Shown here piece by piece: positions 8,952-16,828 of a stretch of 64,000 nt of DNA. The stretch is from Parenemella sanctibonifatiensis (GTDB lineage: Bacteria > Actinomycetota > Actinomycetes > Propionibacteriales > Propionibacteriaceae), in the NCBI RefSeq assembly GCF_002250565.1, contig NZ_NMVJ01000009.1:186001-250000 (forward strand). The letters are read 5' to 3'. How positions within the stretch are numbered: position 1 is the first letter of the stretch; every line of letters starts with the position of its first letter. The notes beneath the pieces are model-generated. The model searched no databases. It was given only the letters and a program-made list of their open reading frames with translations, and was not told the origin of the DNA. Both the position numbers and the translations under genes were made by a program.

Positions 8952-9587
8952 TCAGCGCAGGTAGCGGCGGATCGAGTCCATCGTCGACCGGCAGCGCTGG
9001 CGCAGGTCGTTGAGGCTGCCACCGCGGGTCGCGTTGGCCACCAGACTGTCGCCGAGGAAGACGCCGCGAGCCCCGGAAGCAAGCCACTTGTCGGTGGTGG
9101 TCCGCTCCACGTTCCCGAACGCAAACCGGTCCACGTCACCGAACAGATCACCCAGGTCGGCGATCTCGTCGTTGGACAGTGACCCCCCCGGATAGATCGT
9201 CACCGCGGTCGCGCCCGCCCACCAGGCGTGGATGATCTCAGTCGGCGTACGGGCTCCGACCAAGGTCTGTACGCCGGCGCCGACGGCTTCCTCCAGCAGG
9301 CCTTGGTCGAGATAGGGGAGTTGGACGAAGTCGATTCGCTGTTCGAGCGCGGCGCTGAGCTGGTCGTGGGTGCGGACCCCGTACACGCCGAAATCGGCGC
9401 GAGGACCGTAGATCGCCTTGAGAGTCGCCAGTTCGCCTGCCTCGTCGGCGGCCAACTGGAAACAGCCGACTTTCTCCTGGATGCACACCTCAATGGGCGC
9501 GATGTAGTTGTCTGCCTTCGGCGGCGGCTTGAGGGACACGATCACCTTGGTGCTCGCCAGCCGGCCATTCAACTCGATCCGATCCAC
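8952..9587 (-). CDS. KDPG/KHG aldolase-like TIM-barrel protein without the catalytic lysine
   Basis: 211 residues. The repeated strand-helix pattern, with segments IEVCIQEKVG, GVYGVRT, VQTLVGARTP, GATAVTIYPGG and FAFGNV, follows the Eda (KDPG/KHG aldolase) fold. In Eda the Schiff-base lysine sits in a KxFPA motif; here the aligned segment reads TIYPG, so Lys appears replaced by Thr. The protein may therefore catalyse something else or only bind a ligand. The long frame extends to 10142, but that part is antisense to the next gene. GTG 9587 is chosen because CAAGAT lies 6 nt before it, a leaderless arrangement. No sugar-acid genes are adjacent. Confidence 0.65.
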   Translation of the reverse strand: MDRIELNGRLASTKVIVSLKPPPKADNYIAPIEVCIQEKVGCFQLAADEAGELATLKAIYGPRADFGVYGVRTHDQLSAALEQRIDFVQLPYLDQGLLEEAVGAGVQTLVGARTPTEIIHAWWAGATAVTIYPGGSLSNDEIADLGDLFGDVDRFAFGNVERTTTDKWLASGARGVFLGDSLVANATRGGSLNDLRQRCRSTMDSIRRYLR

Positions 9588-9650
9588 AGGCCCATCTTGG
9601 CAGGTGCCGCCCAGCCTTGTGCCCAGTCCCGCGTTTGCCCCCGGCCGCAC

Positions 9651-9728
9651 CTGCGCAACTACAGCATCGCGTAGCAGCGCAGGTGGAATGGGCCAGATGG
9701 CCTGCACAACTACAGCATCGAGTAGTTG
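9651..9728. repeat. Intergenic direct repeat, two 24-bp copies
   Basis: 9651-9674 and 9702-9725 match at 22 of 24 positions (CTGCNCAACTACAGCATCG). The second copy forms a hairpin CAACTAC / GTAGTTG (9707-9728). The repeats lie between divergently transcribed genes and could be a paired operator. Confidence 0.5.
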
Positions 9729-9806
9729 CGATCGCTGGGCGGACGGTGCAGGGGTGGGGTTGGTCCCCGACCTCCGTAGGATCGGCGGAGCGACCGAGGA
9801 GAGCCT

Positions 9807-10352
9807 GTGCTGACCGACTACTTGCGCGATCACGCCTTCACCCTGGGCTGGTTTGGGCTGATGGCATTCGTCTGGTTCGGCTGGGCCCAAGAAGATCCGC
9901 CGGAGCGGCACCGCTGGAAGCTCGGGGTCGGCTCCGGTCTGGGACTGCTCCTGGCTGTGGCGTTCGGCGTGTCGGTGTATCGACACTGGGGCGCGGGCAG
10001 TGCGCTGGAAGGCCAGTACGCCCTCTTCGGGGTCCTCACGGGAATCGAGCTGGTCGCGGCGGGGATCGGCTGTCTGGTCCTGGCGCGGCAGCGGCGGACC
10101 CGATGGATGGCGTGGTGGGTGGCGCTGGTCGTCGCGCTCCACTTCGTGCCGCTGGCATTCCTCCTCGACGACACCTCGCTGCTGGGCGTCGCCGTCGCCC
10201 AGCTCTCCCTGCTCGGTGGCGTCTGGGCGCGACAGCGCAGCCGCACCGCCACCACCAGTTTTGAGTCCGGGGTGGTGATGGGCGGATCGCTATTGATGTT
10301 CGCGATCATCTCGGCGGTGGTCTTCGTGGTCCGGTGGGGGAGCCCGTGGTGA
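9807..10352 (+). CDS. Multi-pass membrane protein of unknown function
   Basis: 181 residues with about six hydrophobic segments (roughly 8-26, 41-58, 72-92, 104-122, 126-140 and 158-175), separated by short charged loops such as QRRTR. I recognise no family. Charge distribution suggests a cytoplasmic Arg-rich loop near residues 94-100. GTG 9807 has a good ribosome-binding site (GAGGAGAG, about 4 bases upstream). It is a single gene, divergent from the KDPG-aldolase-like gene and followed by a hairpin before the NUDIX gene. Confidence 0.7.
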   Translation: MLTDYLRDHAFTLGWFGLMAFVWFGWAQEDPPERHRWKLGVGSGLGLLLAVAFGVSVYRHWGAGSALEGQYALFGVLTGIELVAAGIGCLVLARQRRTRWMAWWVALVVALHFVPLAFLLDDTSLLGVAVAQLSLLGGVWARQRSRTATTSFESGVVMGGSLLMFAIISAVVFVVRWGSPW

Positions 10353-10377
10353 CCGGGAGCGACGGCCATCCAGCAGT

Positions 10378-10399
10378 GCGGGCCCGGCTGACGGGCCGC
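10378..10399 (+). terminator. Hairpin after membrane protein gene
   Basis: GCGGGCCCG / CGGGCCGC with one bulged G and a 5-nt loop, 26 bp after the stop codon and 17 bp before the NUDIX start. Confidence 0.5.
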
Positions 10400-10415
10400 A
10401 ACTAGACTTGCGGGC

Positions 10416-11219
10416 ATGACCAGTGCGACCCGTGCCAGTGCTCACGACCGGCCAGCCGGCCTCGGCGAAGCATGGTCGGACCTGGTACGCCTGGTGGCCA
10501 GCTACGGTGCGTTGGAGCCCGAGATCCCCGAGCCGGCCGACGTTGCTCGAGCGGAACCGGGCTGCTCCTTCGGGCGAGACGGGATGCGGGACCCGCGACC
10601 GGCGTCGGTACTGGTGCTCTTCGGGGCTATGGACAACCGGCTGGCCGACCACCAGACCGATCTGGTGCCGGCGGATCTCGATGTGCTTCTCACCCAGCGT
10701 TCCACGCGCCTGCGCAAACACCCCGGCCAGATCGCCTTCCCCGGCGGGGCACGGGATCCGGAAGATCCCTCGGCCGCCTTCTGCGCACTGCGGGAAGCTC
10801 AGGAGGAGACCGGGCTGGACCCGACGGGCGTACGCGTCATCGGCACCTTGCCCTCGATCCCGCTGGCGGTGTCCAACTTCGAGACGACCCCGGTGGTGGC
10901 CTGGTGGGCCCGGCCCTCGAAGGTCGCGGTGGTGGATGATGACGAGGCCACGCGGGTCTTCCGGGTGCCCGTGGCTGACCTGCTCGATCCGCAGCATCGC
11001 GTCCGCGCGACTCTGAAACGTCCCCGCCGGGACTCGGGGCTGCCCGGGGTGGTGTCGACGCCGGCCTTCACCGTCGCCAACACGCTGGTGTGGGGATTCA
11101 CGGCCATGGTGCTGGATCGGCTGTTTGACCTGCTCGGCTGGGCTGAGCCCTGGGACCGCAACCGCCGCATCGACATCACCGGCTGGGACGCCACCAAGCC
11201 GGTGCCGCCGATCAGCTGA
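10416..11219 (+). CDS. NUDIX hydrolase, CoA pyrophosphatase (NUDT7/YeaB type)
   Basis: 267 residues. The CoA-specific signature LLTQRSTRLRKHPGQIAFPG (about residues 93-112) precedes a NUDIX box whose core is REAQEETGL. The first acidic residue of the box is contributed by an Asp cluster (DPED), as in other members of this subgroup. Members hydrolyse CoA or CoA esters to phosphopantetheine and adenosine 3',5'-bisphosphate using Mg or Mn. ATG 10416 lies 7 nt after TAGACT (10403-10408) and has no Shine-Dalgarno sequence, so it is probably leaderless. Confidence 0.88.
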   Translation: MTSATRASAHDRPAGLGEAWSDLVRLVASYGALEPEIPEPADVARAEPGCSFGRDGMRDPRPASVLVLFGAMDNRLADHQTDLVPADLDVLLTQRSTRLRKHPGQIAFPGGARDPEDPSAAFCALREAQEETGLDPTGVRVIGTLPSIPLAVSNFETTPVVAWWARPSKVAVVDDDEATRVFRVPVADLLDPQHRVRATLKRPRRDSGLPGVVSTPAFTVANTLVWGFTAMVLDRLFDLLGWAEPWDRNRRIDITGWDATKPVPPIS

Positions 11220-11222
11220 GAC

Positions 11223-11606
11223 TCACGTCAGGGCTGCCAGCCGCTTCGGGGCGGTGACCCGATAGGAGTCGATGACCCACTCGCGGACCTCGTCCCAGTC
11301 GGTCTCCTCGGTGATGTCCAGTCCGGTCCAGCCGCTCCCGCCGAGGTAGCCCGGCACGTACGCCTCGGGTCGCGACCGCAGTGCTTCGCGTTCGGCCAGG
11401 TCGGCCAAAACCATGATCGATTGTGGGTGCTGGACCCAGCTCCCATCGACCTTGAGGGAGCCGCCGTAGTAGCAGAACACCTTCGTGGTGAAGAACGCCG
11501 GTCGCCCGTGGGAGAACTTCTCCTGAGCCTCGGGAAGGCCGAGCGCGAGGGAGCGGGTGCGTTGGAGGAATGGGTCGTTGTCGTCGTACATCTGGGGGTG
11601 GACCAT
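11223..11606 (-). CDS. MmcQ/YjbR family protein
   Basis: 127 residues. The sequence has the YjbR layout: an N-terminal helix ending in ALGLPEAQEKFSHGRPAF, a central strand FCYYGGSLKV, then the GYLGGSGWTGLDI and DWDEVREWVIDSYR segments. The family is a CyaY-like fold once linked to DNA binding; biochemical function is unknown. ATG 11606 is preferred because GGGAGAG sits 6 nt before it. GTG 11612 would overlap the upstream gene by four bases. Either way it is translationally coupled to the VOC protein gene. Confidence 0.82.
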   Translation of the reverse strand: MVHPQMYDDNDPFLQRTRSLALGLPEAQEKFSHGRPAFFTTKVFCYYGGSLKVDGSWVQHPQSIMVLADLAEREALRSRPEAYVPGYLGGSGWTGLDITEETDWDEVREWVIDSYRVTAPKRLAALT

Positions 11607-11608
11607 GA

Positions 11609-12001
11609 TCACTCTCCCGGATAGGAGTCCACGTTCCAGCGGTTGCCCTCGGGGTCGCTGATGGTGACCGTACGCCCGCCGTGGTCGGGCTCGGTGATCT
11701 CGGACAGTTGGGTGCCGCCGGCGCTCAATGCCCATGCCAGAGTCGCATCCACCTCGGCGTCGCTGGCCACCACGAGGTTGGTGTAGGCCTTGCTGAAGGA
11801 GCTGTCGTTGCCGTCGCCGCGGGTGCTGCCGAACATGATCCCGCCGTTGTCACGCCACCGGAATTGGGCGTGGACGATCACGGCGGGATCCTTCTCGTCC
11901 CGGACCACGAAGGCCTCGGTGAAGCCGAGTGCAGTGAGGAAGCGGATCGCCGCGTCGGCGTCCTGGTAGCGCAGGCACTGGAAGAGCTGGGGCTTCGTCA
12001 T
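11609..12001 (-). CDS. VOC family (glyoxalase/bleomycin-resistance fold) protein
   Basis: 130 residues. It shows the two betaalphabetabetabeta halves of a vicinal-oxygen-chelate protein: LRYQDADAAIRFLTALGF at the start, FRWRDNGGIMFGS mid-chain, and TVTISDPEGNRWNVDSY at the end. This PhnB-like subgroup often lacks a known substrate. ATG 12001 lies 7 nt after GATACT (complement of 12009-12014), suggesting a leaderless mRNA; longer in-frame extensions to 12127 overlap the next gene and are rejected. It is the first gene of a two-gene operon with the YjbR protein. Confidence 0.85.
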   Translation of the reverse strand: MTKPQLFQCLRYQDADAAIRFLTALGFTEAFVVRDEKDPAVIVHAQFRWRDNGGIMFGSTRGDGNDSSFSKAYTNLVVASDAEVDATLAWALSAGGTQLSEITEPDHGGRTVTISDPEGNRWNVDSYPGE

Positions 12002-12050
12002 GGCTGCCAGTATCCGTGGGTCGTCATCGGGCCGGACAGCCGGGGGCAGC

Positions 12051-13037
12051 TCAGCGGCCGGGGAAGATCCCGCCGAGCACGGCCCGGTGGTCCGAACCGG
12101 GCAGGTCGCGGTAGCGATTCGAGGCAAAGGTGGAGTGCTGCGGCACCAGCACGTGGTCGATCCGGACGAACGGCGGGACCTTGGCGCCGACGGGCCAGGT
12201 CGGCTGCCACTTGGCGAGCATCGACCGCCCCAGCGTGAGGGAGGACTGCGGATCGGTCAGGCCGATGTCGCGGAAGTAGCCCATCGTGACGTGCTCGCGG
12301 GCGGCGTTGAAGTCGCCGATCGCGACGAAGCGGGGCTGGACGTGGGGCCGCAACCAGGCGGCGATCCCGTGAGCGTCGGCGTCCCAACGATCCGGTCCGA
12401 CGGTCGGCGCGACCGGGTGCACCACGGCAACGGTGTAGTCGATGCCGTCCTGTGCGGTCGGCTGGACCAGCAGGTTGACCGCCCAGCCGTTGTGCTGGTC
12501 GATCAGGCTGATCGGCTCGCGGGCGTACACAGCAGTGCCGTCGGCGCCCGGTCGGGCCTCGCCGACGCGGTGCGGAAACTCGCGGCCGAAGTCGGAGTCG
12601 GCGATCCGGCGTTCCAACTCGGGGGTGTATTCGGTGATCGCGACGATGTCGGTGCCGGGCTCGACCAGCGCCTCGATGTCGGTCACCTCCACCTGCCCGA
12701 ACTGGGCATTGATGCTGAGGAACTGCAGGTCGCCGGCCGGCCCGGGATCGTCAGGGAAGGTGCCGAGCAGCGGCAGCCCGAAACAGATCAGCGCAAACAG
12801 CAGCACCCCGGTCGCCACCCACCGCCACAGCCGGCGCGCCAGCAGGACCAGCCCCAGCAACGCGACCAGCGTGGGCAGGGCGACGTAGGGGATGAAGGAG
12901 GCGGCGTAGACCGCGTACGTGTGGACCAACTGGGTGCGGGGGACCAACCACATCACCCACAGCGGCAGTGCAGCCGCCGCCCCGATCACCAGGAGGAGTA
13001 CGCCGACTGCGGTGGTGAACGGACGGGGTCTGGGCAC
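12051..13037 (-). CDS. Endonuclease/exonuclease/phosphatase family membrane protein (VanJ-like)
   Basis: About 328 residues. Three N-terminal transmembrane segments (about residues 8-27, 35-60 and 68-88) are followed by an external EEP domain: FLSINAQFG at its first strand, DIVAITEY, GDFNAAREH with the catalytic Asp/Asn, and the terminal SDHRAVLG with catalytic Asp-His. This architecture is that of VanJ-like proteins, thought to act on undecaprenyl- or other lipid phosphates outside the membrane and linked to teicoplanin resistance in Streptomyces; that role here is inference. GTG 13037 is chosen because TACGCT (complement of 13044-13049) lies 6 nt upstream; a start at 13139 would run through a 75-bp element. 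Confidence 0.8.
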   Translation of the reverse strand: MPRPRPFTTAVGVLLLVIGAAAALPLWVMWLVPRTQLVHTYAVYAASFIPYVALPTLVALLGLVLLARRLWRWVATGVLLFALICFGLPLLGTFPDDPGPAGDLQFLSINAQFGQVEVTDIEALVEPGTDIVAITEYTPELERRIADSDFGREFPHRVGEARPGADGTAVYAREPISLIDQHNGWAVNLLVQPTAQDGIDYTVAVVHPVAPTVGPDRWDADAHGIAAWLRPHVQPRFVAIGDFNAAREHVTMGYFRDIGLTDPQSSLTLGRSMLAKWQPTWPVGAKVPPFVRIDHVLVPQHSTFASNRYRDLPGSDHRAVLGGIFPGR

Positions 13038-13071
13038 CAGACCAGCGTATCCGGGCTCGGTCCTGGGTCGG

Positions 13072-13146
13072 CCCCGGAACGTCCGCGTCGGCGGCGAACG
13101 AAGTCCGATGCGTCCGTGGCGGTCCTCAGCGGCGGACACTTCAGGG
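13072..13146. repeat. 75-bp palindromic element, copy 2
   Basis: Arms CCCCGGAACGTCC (13072-13084) and GGACACTTCAGGG (13134-13146) pair at 9 of 13 positions. It shares the internal CCGATGCGTCC with copy 8 at exactly the same offset. It lies 48 bp beyond the stop of the Ig-like protein gene, on its 3' side. Confidence 0.65.
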
Positions 13147-13193
13147 TGGCCGGGCAGGGTTGTGAGGGGGCCTTCAGGCCGGGGTGCGGCGGC

Positions 13194-14201
13194 TCAGCGT
13201 CCGCGTCGGTGGGCCATCATCGCCAGTGACACCAGCAGGCCGAGCACCACCAGGCTGCCGAGGCCGACCGCGGCCAGGGTCCGGCCCAGCCGGTCCGGGG
13301 ACGTCTCCTGGGTCTGCAACTGCGGCCGAGCTGACCGCGTCGGTGCCGTGGCCGGGTCGCTGCTGGCGACCCGAGTCGGGCCAGCCGACGGGGTGGTGAT
13401 GCTCGGCGGTGCGGGCGGCGGATCGACTCCCACGACGGCGTGAGCCTCGCTCGCGTTGAGTCCGTCCTCGCCGCGGTAGCGGGCGTACAGGTCCATTTCG
13501 ACGGGGTTGTCGGTCACCTCCATGGCAGTGGTGCGGACGAAGGCAGTCCAATTGCCGTTGTCGTCGGTGACGGCGGTGGCGACCGGATCGGCATTGAGGT
13601 GGACTTCGATGACGGCGCCGCTGACCGGATCCGGGCCGGCCATCAGCTGTCCGCTGACTTCGAAGAGATCGGCCGCCCGTATCCGCGGTTGGGGAACGAC
13701 CAAGGTCACCGCGGTCGGCTGCCCGACCGGTGGCGCGGGAGTCGGCGCCGGCTCGGCTGGCGGGGCCTCAGCTCCGGCCGAGCTGACCTGAATCTGGCCG
13801 CTCGTGGAAGTAGCCAGGTATGTCCCAGTCCCGGGGAAGCGGACCTCCACGGCGTACGTCGCGTTCTCCCGGTCCTCGCGAGCCTGGACGATCAGCCGGT
13901 AGCTGCCGTCCGCCGCGGTGGTGGTCTGGCTCAGTGGTGCGCCGTTGACGATGAGCTGGATCGGCGCGGATCCGACCGGCTTCCCGTCCTGCCCGGTCAG
14001 CGTGCCCCGCAGAGTCGCCTGACTGCCGGGTTGGACCGGATTCGGCTCCGTGACGAGGGTCAAGGTGGTGCCGGTCTGGGCGTACGCCAGCGGTGCGGTC
14101 AGCAACACCAGGAGCAGGGCGAGCACGAGGCGAAGGAGAGTTGCTGGGCGTACGCCCTCACCGACTGCCGGGCGAACGCCCCCACTGAGTGCATCGCGCA
14201 C
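13194..14201 (-). CDS. Secreted, membrane-anchored Ig-like domain protein
   Basis: 335 residues from GTG 14201, chosen because GGAAGG stands about 7 nt before it. A signal peptide (about residues 20-40, ending AYAQ) is followed by a bacterial Ig-like domain (about 43-130, beginning TLTLVTEPNPVQPGSQATL and with a DGSYRL strand). A Pro/Ala linker and a second Ig-like domain (about 150-245, with DDNGNWTAFV) follow. After a Pro/Thr stalk there is a C-terminal transmembrane segment and HRRGR tail. It is a cell-surface protein of unknown partner. A 75-bp element lies just downstream, and another sits upstream at the end of the polysaccharide lyase gene. Confidence 0.75.
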   Translation of the reverse strand: MRDALSGGVRPAVGEGVRPATLLRLVLALLLVLLTAPLAYAQTGTTLTLVTEPNPVQPGSQATLRGTLTGQDGKPVGSAPIQLIVNGAPLSQTTTAADGSYRLIVQAREDRENATYAVEVRFPGTGTYLATSTSGQIQVSSAGAEAPPAEPAPTPAPPVGQPTAVTLVVPQPRIRAADLFEVSGQLMAGPDPVSGAVIEVHLNADPVATAVTDDNGNWTAFVRTTAMEVTDNPVEMDLYARYRGEDGLNASEAHAVVGVDPPPAPPSITTPSAGPTRVASSDPATAPTRSARPQLQTQETSPDRLGRTLAAVGLGSLVVLGLLVSLAMMAHRRGR

Positions 14202-14323
14202 GGGATGACCTTCCTGTCGCTGATCCGGGGCTGCTGATTCTGGGGCGCTGATCCTGGAACATGGTGCCACGATGTCACCGCCTCGGGGGCCCAAAGTGCG
14301 ACCGGTTGCGGCCACCCGAGATG

Positions 14324-14398
14324 CCCTGAACCGTCCCCGTCGGAACTGGGCGGCGCCCCCGGCGGCTGTTGCCGACCGCTGAGGCGGACGGTTCAGGG
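14324..14398. repeat. 75-bp palindromic element, copy 3 (perfect arms)
   Basis: Arms CCCTGAACCGTCC (14324-14336) and GGACGGTTCAGGG (14386-14398) are perfectly complementary over 13 bp. The right arm contains the stop codon of the minus-strand polysaccharide lyase gene (14393-14395). The inner CTGGGCGGCG is shared with copy 1 at the same offset. Confidence 0.85.
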
Positions 14399-16633
14399 CA
14401 ACGGCCGCAGCGTGATCGTCGCCGGCGAGCCGGCCCGGCCGGTGGTGGTGATCCGCAGCCGAGTCTGCTGGGCCGAGGTCGCGACCGTGACGCCCTCATC
14501 CGTGACGCGCCCGTCCGGCGCGGCCAGCTCGAAGCGCCCCTGCAGGCTGACCTCCAGCCGGTCCGCCTGCTGGGTCGGGTCGGAGATCGCGAGCTCCCAC
14601 TCGTCGGCGCGACGCAGCAACAGGCTCGCTGCCCGGTCGACGGCAACTCCGTCGCACTCCACCGGTGCCCAGGCGTTGAGGGCGAGGGTGTCCCCGCTGC
14701 GCGCTGCCTGACCGGTGGCGTCGTTGCGCAGGATCGTGACTCCGGGACTCGCCGCCGCGGCGGCAGTCTGGGTGGACCCGACCCCGGGCAGGAACAGCCA
14801 CGCGGCCGCGCCTTGGTGGGTGTGGTCCAGCTGCAGCGTTGCGTAGCTGCGACGCAGTTCCTCCGTCGGCCCGCTGTGATGGTTGTCGCGCCAGCTGCCA
14901 GTGCGCTCGGCCACCGCTGCTCGCAGGCTGGCGGGGGCCAGGAAGATGTAGCCACCGACCCCGGCCAGGTGGGCCCACCGCGGGTTGGCCACAGTGGCTT
15001 CGGTCACGACCTCACCGTCGACGACCAGGCTGGTGCCGGGCACCACCTTGCGGTGCTCGACGACGGTGCTGACCGCCGCGCCGGACTCGGTGTGGACGTC
15101 GGCGGCCAAGGACAGCCATCCGCGCGGCTGGAACCACCAGGTGCGCCGGGCCCGCAGCCCGGTACCGCCCGGACCGACCAGGTGCTGCCCGGCCAACGCC
15201 TCCTCACCCAGGAGGGTGCCACCGGCCCATTCGGCCGGCGGCATCGAGTTGGCCCATTCCCCTTCGGTACGTGGCGGCAGCGGGGTGTGATCGACCGTCG
15301 TGCCGGCCGGGGCGGTGATGTCGAAGGTCGCCCAGAATCCGTCCAGGAACTGCTGCGGATCCGAATCAAGGTGCAGCTCTGTCATGCCCTGGCCGGTCTG
15401 GACCGCGAGGTTGTTCTCGCCGTTGCCGCACTCATACCAGGCGATCCGCGGCGAACACATCGACAACGTCACGCTCCAGCCCTGCCCGCGGTGGGTCAGC
15501 CGGTCCATCGCGGCGTACAGGCGCGGTCCGGTCGGCAGGTCGATCGGAGCCACGCCGGAGTCGAGCAGTTCGCGGACCAAGGCGGTCCGGGTCACGGTGG
15601 CGCCGTCGAGGATGTCGCTGCCGTACGCCCGATTCGTTGCGATCCAGCCCTGGCACAGGCCGCGCCAGTGGTCGGCGTACGACTCGGAGACGCCCCGACT
15701 GAGCAGCAGCATCGCCTCGATCAGAGCGGTTGCGCGGACGTCGCCCTGGGCCGCGTACCGGGAGACTCCGCGCCCGCTGACCGCGTCGGACAGTTGGCCG
15801 TTGAACACCCACGGCGCGAACGAGTCGGCGACCCGGGCGGCCAGGCTGTCGGCGAGCCCGCCGGGAAGGTGGTCGGAGTCGGCCAGGAGGGCAATGATTC
15901 GCGCGATCCCGATCAGCCACACGGTGCCGTAGGTGCCTGCGTAGGGCACCGTGCCGTGCTGGATGAAGGAGCCGTCGGCATAGAAGCCGTCGTGGGTGGT
16001 GACGGTGTCCCAGGTCTCCGGCAGTCCGGCGACGGCGTGCCGGATCTTCTCCGGGTCGGGCACCGCGAGGGCGCGGACGATGACGGCTTGGCAGGTGTCG
16101 ACCCGGTTGGCGCCGGTCTGCGGCCGGTTGCCCCAGACGTTGAGCCAGGGGTCGGGAAGGAAGTGGTCGATGGCCGCGGCGTACGCCGCCAGGTCAGCCT
16201 CGGGGAGGACGTCGTGGAGGATCGCCATGGAGGTGGACAGCGCTTTGGGGCAACCGATCTGCCAGGTCCACCAGTTGCCGAAGGGTTCCTGGCCGGCGCG
16301 GTAGACGATTCGGTTGGCCTCCCGGAGCCCCGCGGCCAGCGCGGTCAAGGTCTGCTCGTTGTCGTGGTGGCGGGAGCCCGGTGTGGCCCAGGCGATCGCG
16401 ATCCGCTCGAACCGGTCGTAGGTGGCGGTGACGTCGGGGTCGGCGGCCAGGTCGAGGTCGTCGAAGACCTGGTTCTGGCGGGGGCCCAGTCGCGTCAAGT
16501 CCGTGTCCACCCGGTCGTCGCGGGACTGGATGCCGGCGGCGTACGCCTCGGGCTCGGCGCTGATCTGCTGGCGTCCGGTGACCAGATCCACCCAGCGTTC
16601 GCGCAGCGCGTCAAGGGTGAGGGGCGTGGACAT
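14393..16633 (-). CDS. Polysaccharide lyase family 8 enzyme (hyaluronan/chondroitin/xanthan lyase-like)
   Basis: 746 residues from ATG 16633. The alpha-toroid region has the PL8 signature NWWTWQIGCPKAL, and the catalytic set appears as Asn in GANRVDTCQA, then His and Tyr nine residues apart in QHGTVPYAGTYG. The beta-sandwich half follows. PL8 enzymes cleave uronic-acid polysaccharides by beta-elimination. Unusually there is no signal peptide: the protein starts MSTPLTLDALRERW and then a soluble helix, so it may act in the cytoplasm on imported oligosaccharides. Three TCGATC repeats lie 16-47 bp upstream. The stop codon is inside a 75-bp element. Substrate is unproven. Confidence 0.85.
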   Translation of the reverse strand: MSTPLTLDALRERWVDLVTGRQQISAEPEAYAAGIQSRDDRVDTDLTRLGPRQNQVFDDLDLAADPDVTATYDRFERIAIAWATPGSRHHDNEQTLTALAAGLREANRIVYRAGQEPFGNWWTWQIGCPKALSTSMAILHDVLPEADLAAYAAAIDHFLPDPWLNVWGNRPQTGANRVDTCQAVIVRALAVPDPEKIRHAVAGLPETWDTVTTHDGFYADGSFIQHGTVPYAGTYGTVWLIGIARIIALLADSDHLPGGLADSLAARVADSFAPWVFNGQLSDAVSGRGVSRYAAQGDVRATALIEAMLLLSRGVSESYADHWRGLCQGWIATNRAYGSDILDGATVTRTALVRELLDSGVAPIDLPTGPRLYAAMDRLTHRGQGWSVTLSMCSPRIAWYECGNGENNLAVQTGQGMTELHLDSDPQQFLDGFWATFDITAPAGTTVDHTPLPPRTEGEWANSMPPAEWAGGTLLGEEALAGQHLVGPGGTGLRARRTWWFQPRGWLSLAADVHTESGAAVSTVVEHRKVVPGTSLVVDGEVVTEATVANPRWAHLAGVGGYIFLAPASLRAAVAERTGSWRDNHHSGPTEELRRSYATLQLDHTHQGAAAWLFLPGVGSTQTAAAAASPGVTILRNDATGQAARSGDTLALNAWAPVECDGVAVDRAASLLLRRADEWELAISDPTQQADRLEVSLQGRFELAAPDGRVTDEGVTVATSAQQTRLRITTTGRAGSPATITLRPLP

Positions 16634-16648
16634 CGTGGCTCCTGTGCG

Positions 16649-16680
16649 TCGATCCGATGCTTCGATCCAACTGTTCGATC
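16649..16680. promoter_or_regulatory. Triplicate TCGATC direct repeats upstream of the PL8 lyase
   Basis: TCGATC occurs at 16649-16654, 16662-16667 and 16675-16680, spaced exactly 13 bp. The array ends 16 bp before the lyase start codon, a position suited to a repressor or activator controlling polysaccharide use. The binding protein is unknown. Confidence 0.4.
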
Positions 16681-16786
16681 GTCTACGAGTCTGGCAGGTG
16701 TACGCCGAAAACCCTTGCTGGACGCGGGGCTCCGGCGTTCCCCACAAAAGTCTCAGATCTGATTCGGGTTTTTCTCAGGGAACGCT

Positions 16787-16792
16787 TATGAT
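16787..16792 (+). promoter_or_regulatory. -10 element TATGAT of the SH3/LAS protein gene
   Basis: TATGAT lies 36 bp before GTG 16829, with a weak -35 region (TCGGGT, 17 bp upstream), giving a short leader that carries the AAGGAAG ribosome-binding site. Confidence 0.5.
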
Positions 16793-16828
16793 CGGTTCGT
16801 CTCTGACTTCAACGCTAAGGAAGTACTG

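Noticed and set aside
8952-10142. 396-residue version of the KDPG-aldolase-like protein
   Set aside because: The extra N-terminal part is antisense to the membrane protein gene at 9807 and has no recognisable fold; the start at 9587 has a -10-like box at the right distance.
11016-11028. CTGAAACGTCC inside the NUDIX gene as another palindromic element
   Set aside because: No right arm lies 62 bp on and the segment codes normal NUDIX sequence.
16634-16828. c-di-AMP (ydaO-type) riboswitch before the SH3/LAS wall-hydrolase gene
   Set aside because: Such genes often carry one in actinobacteria, but the leader here is too short and I see no matching conserved core.
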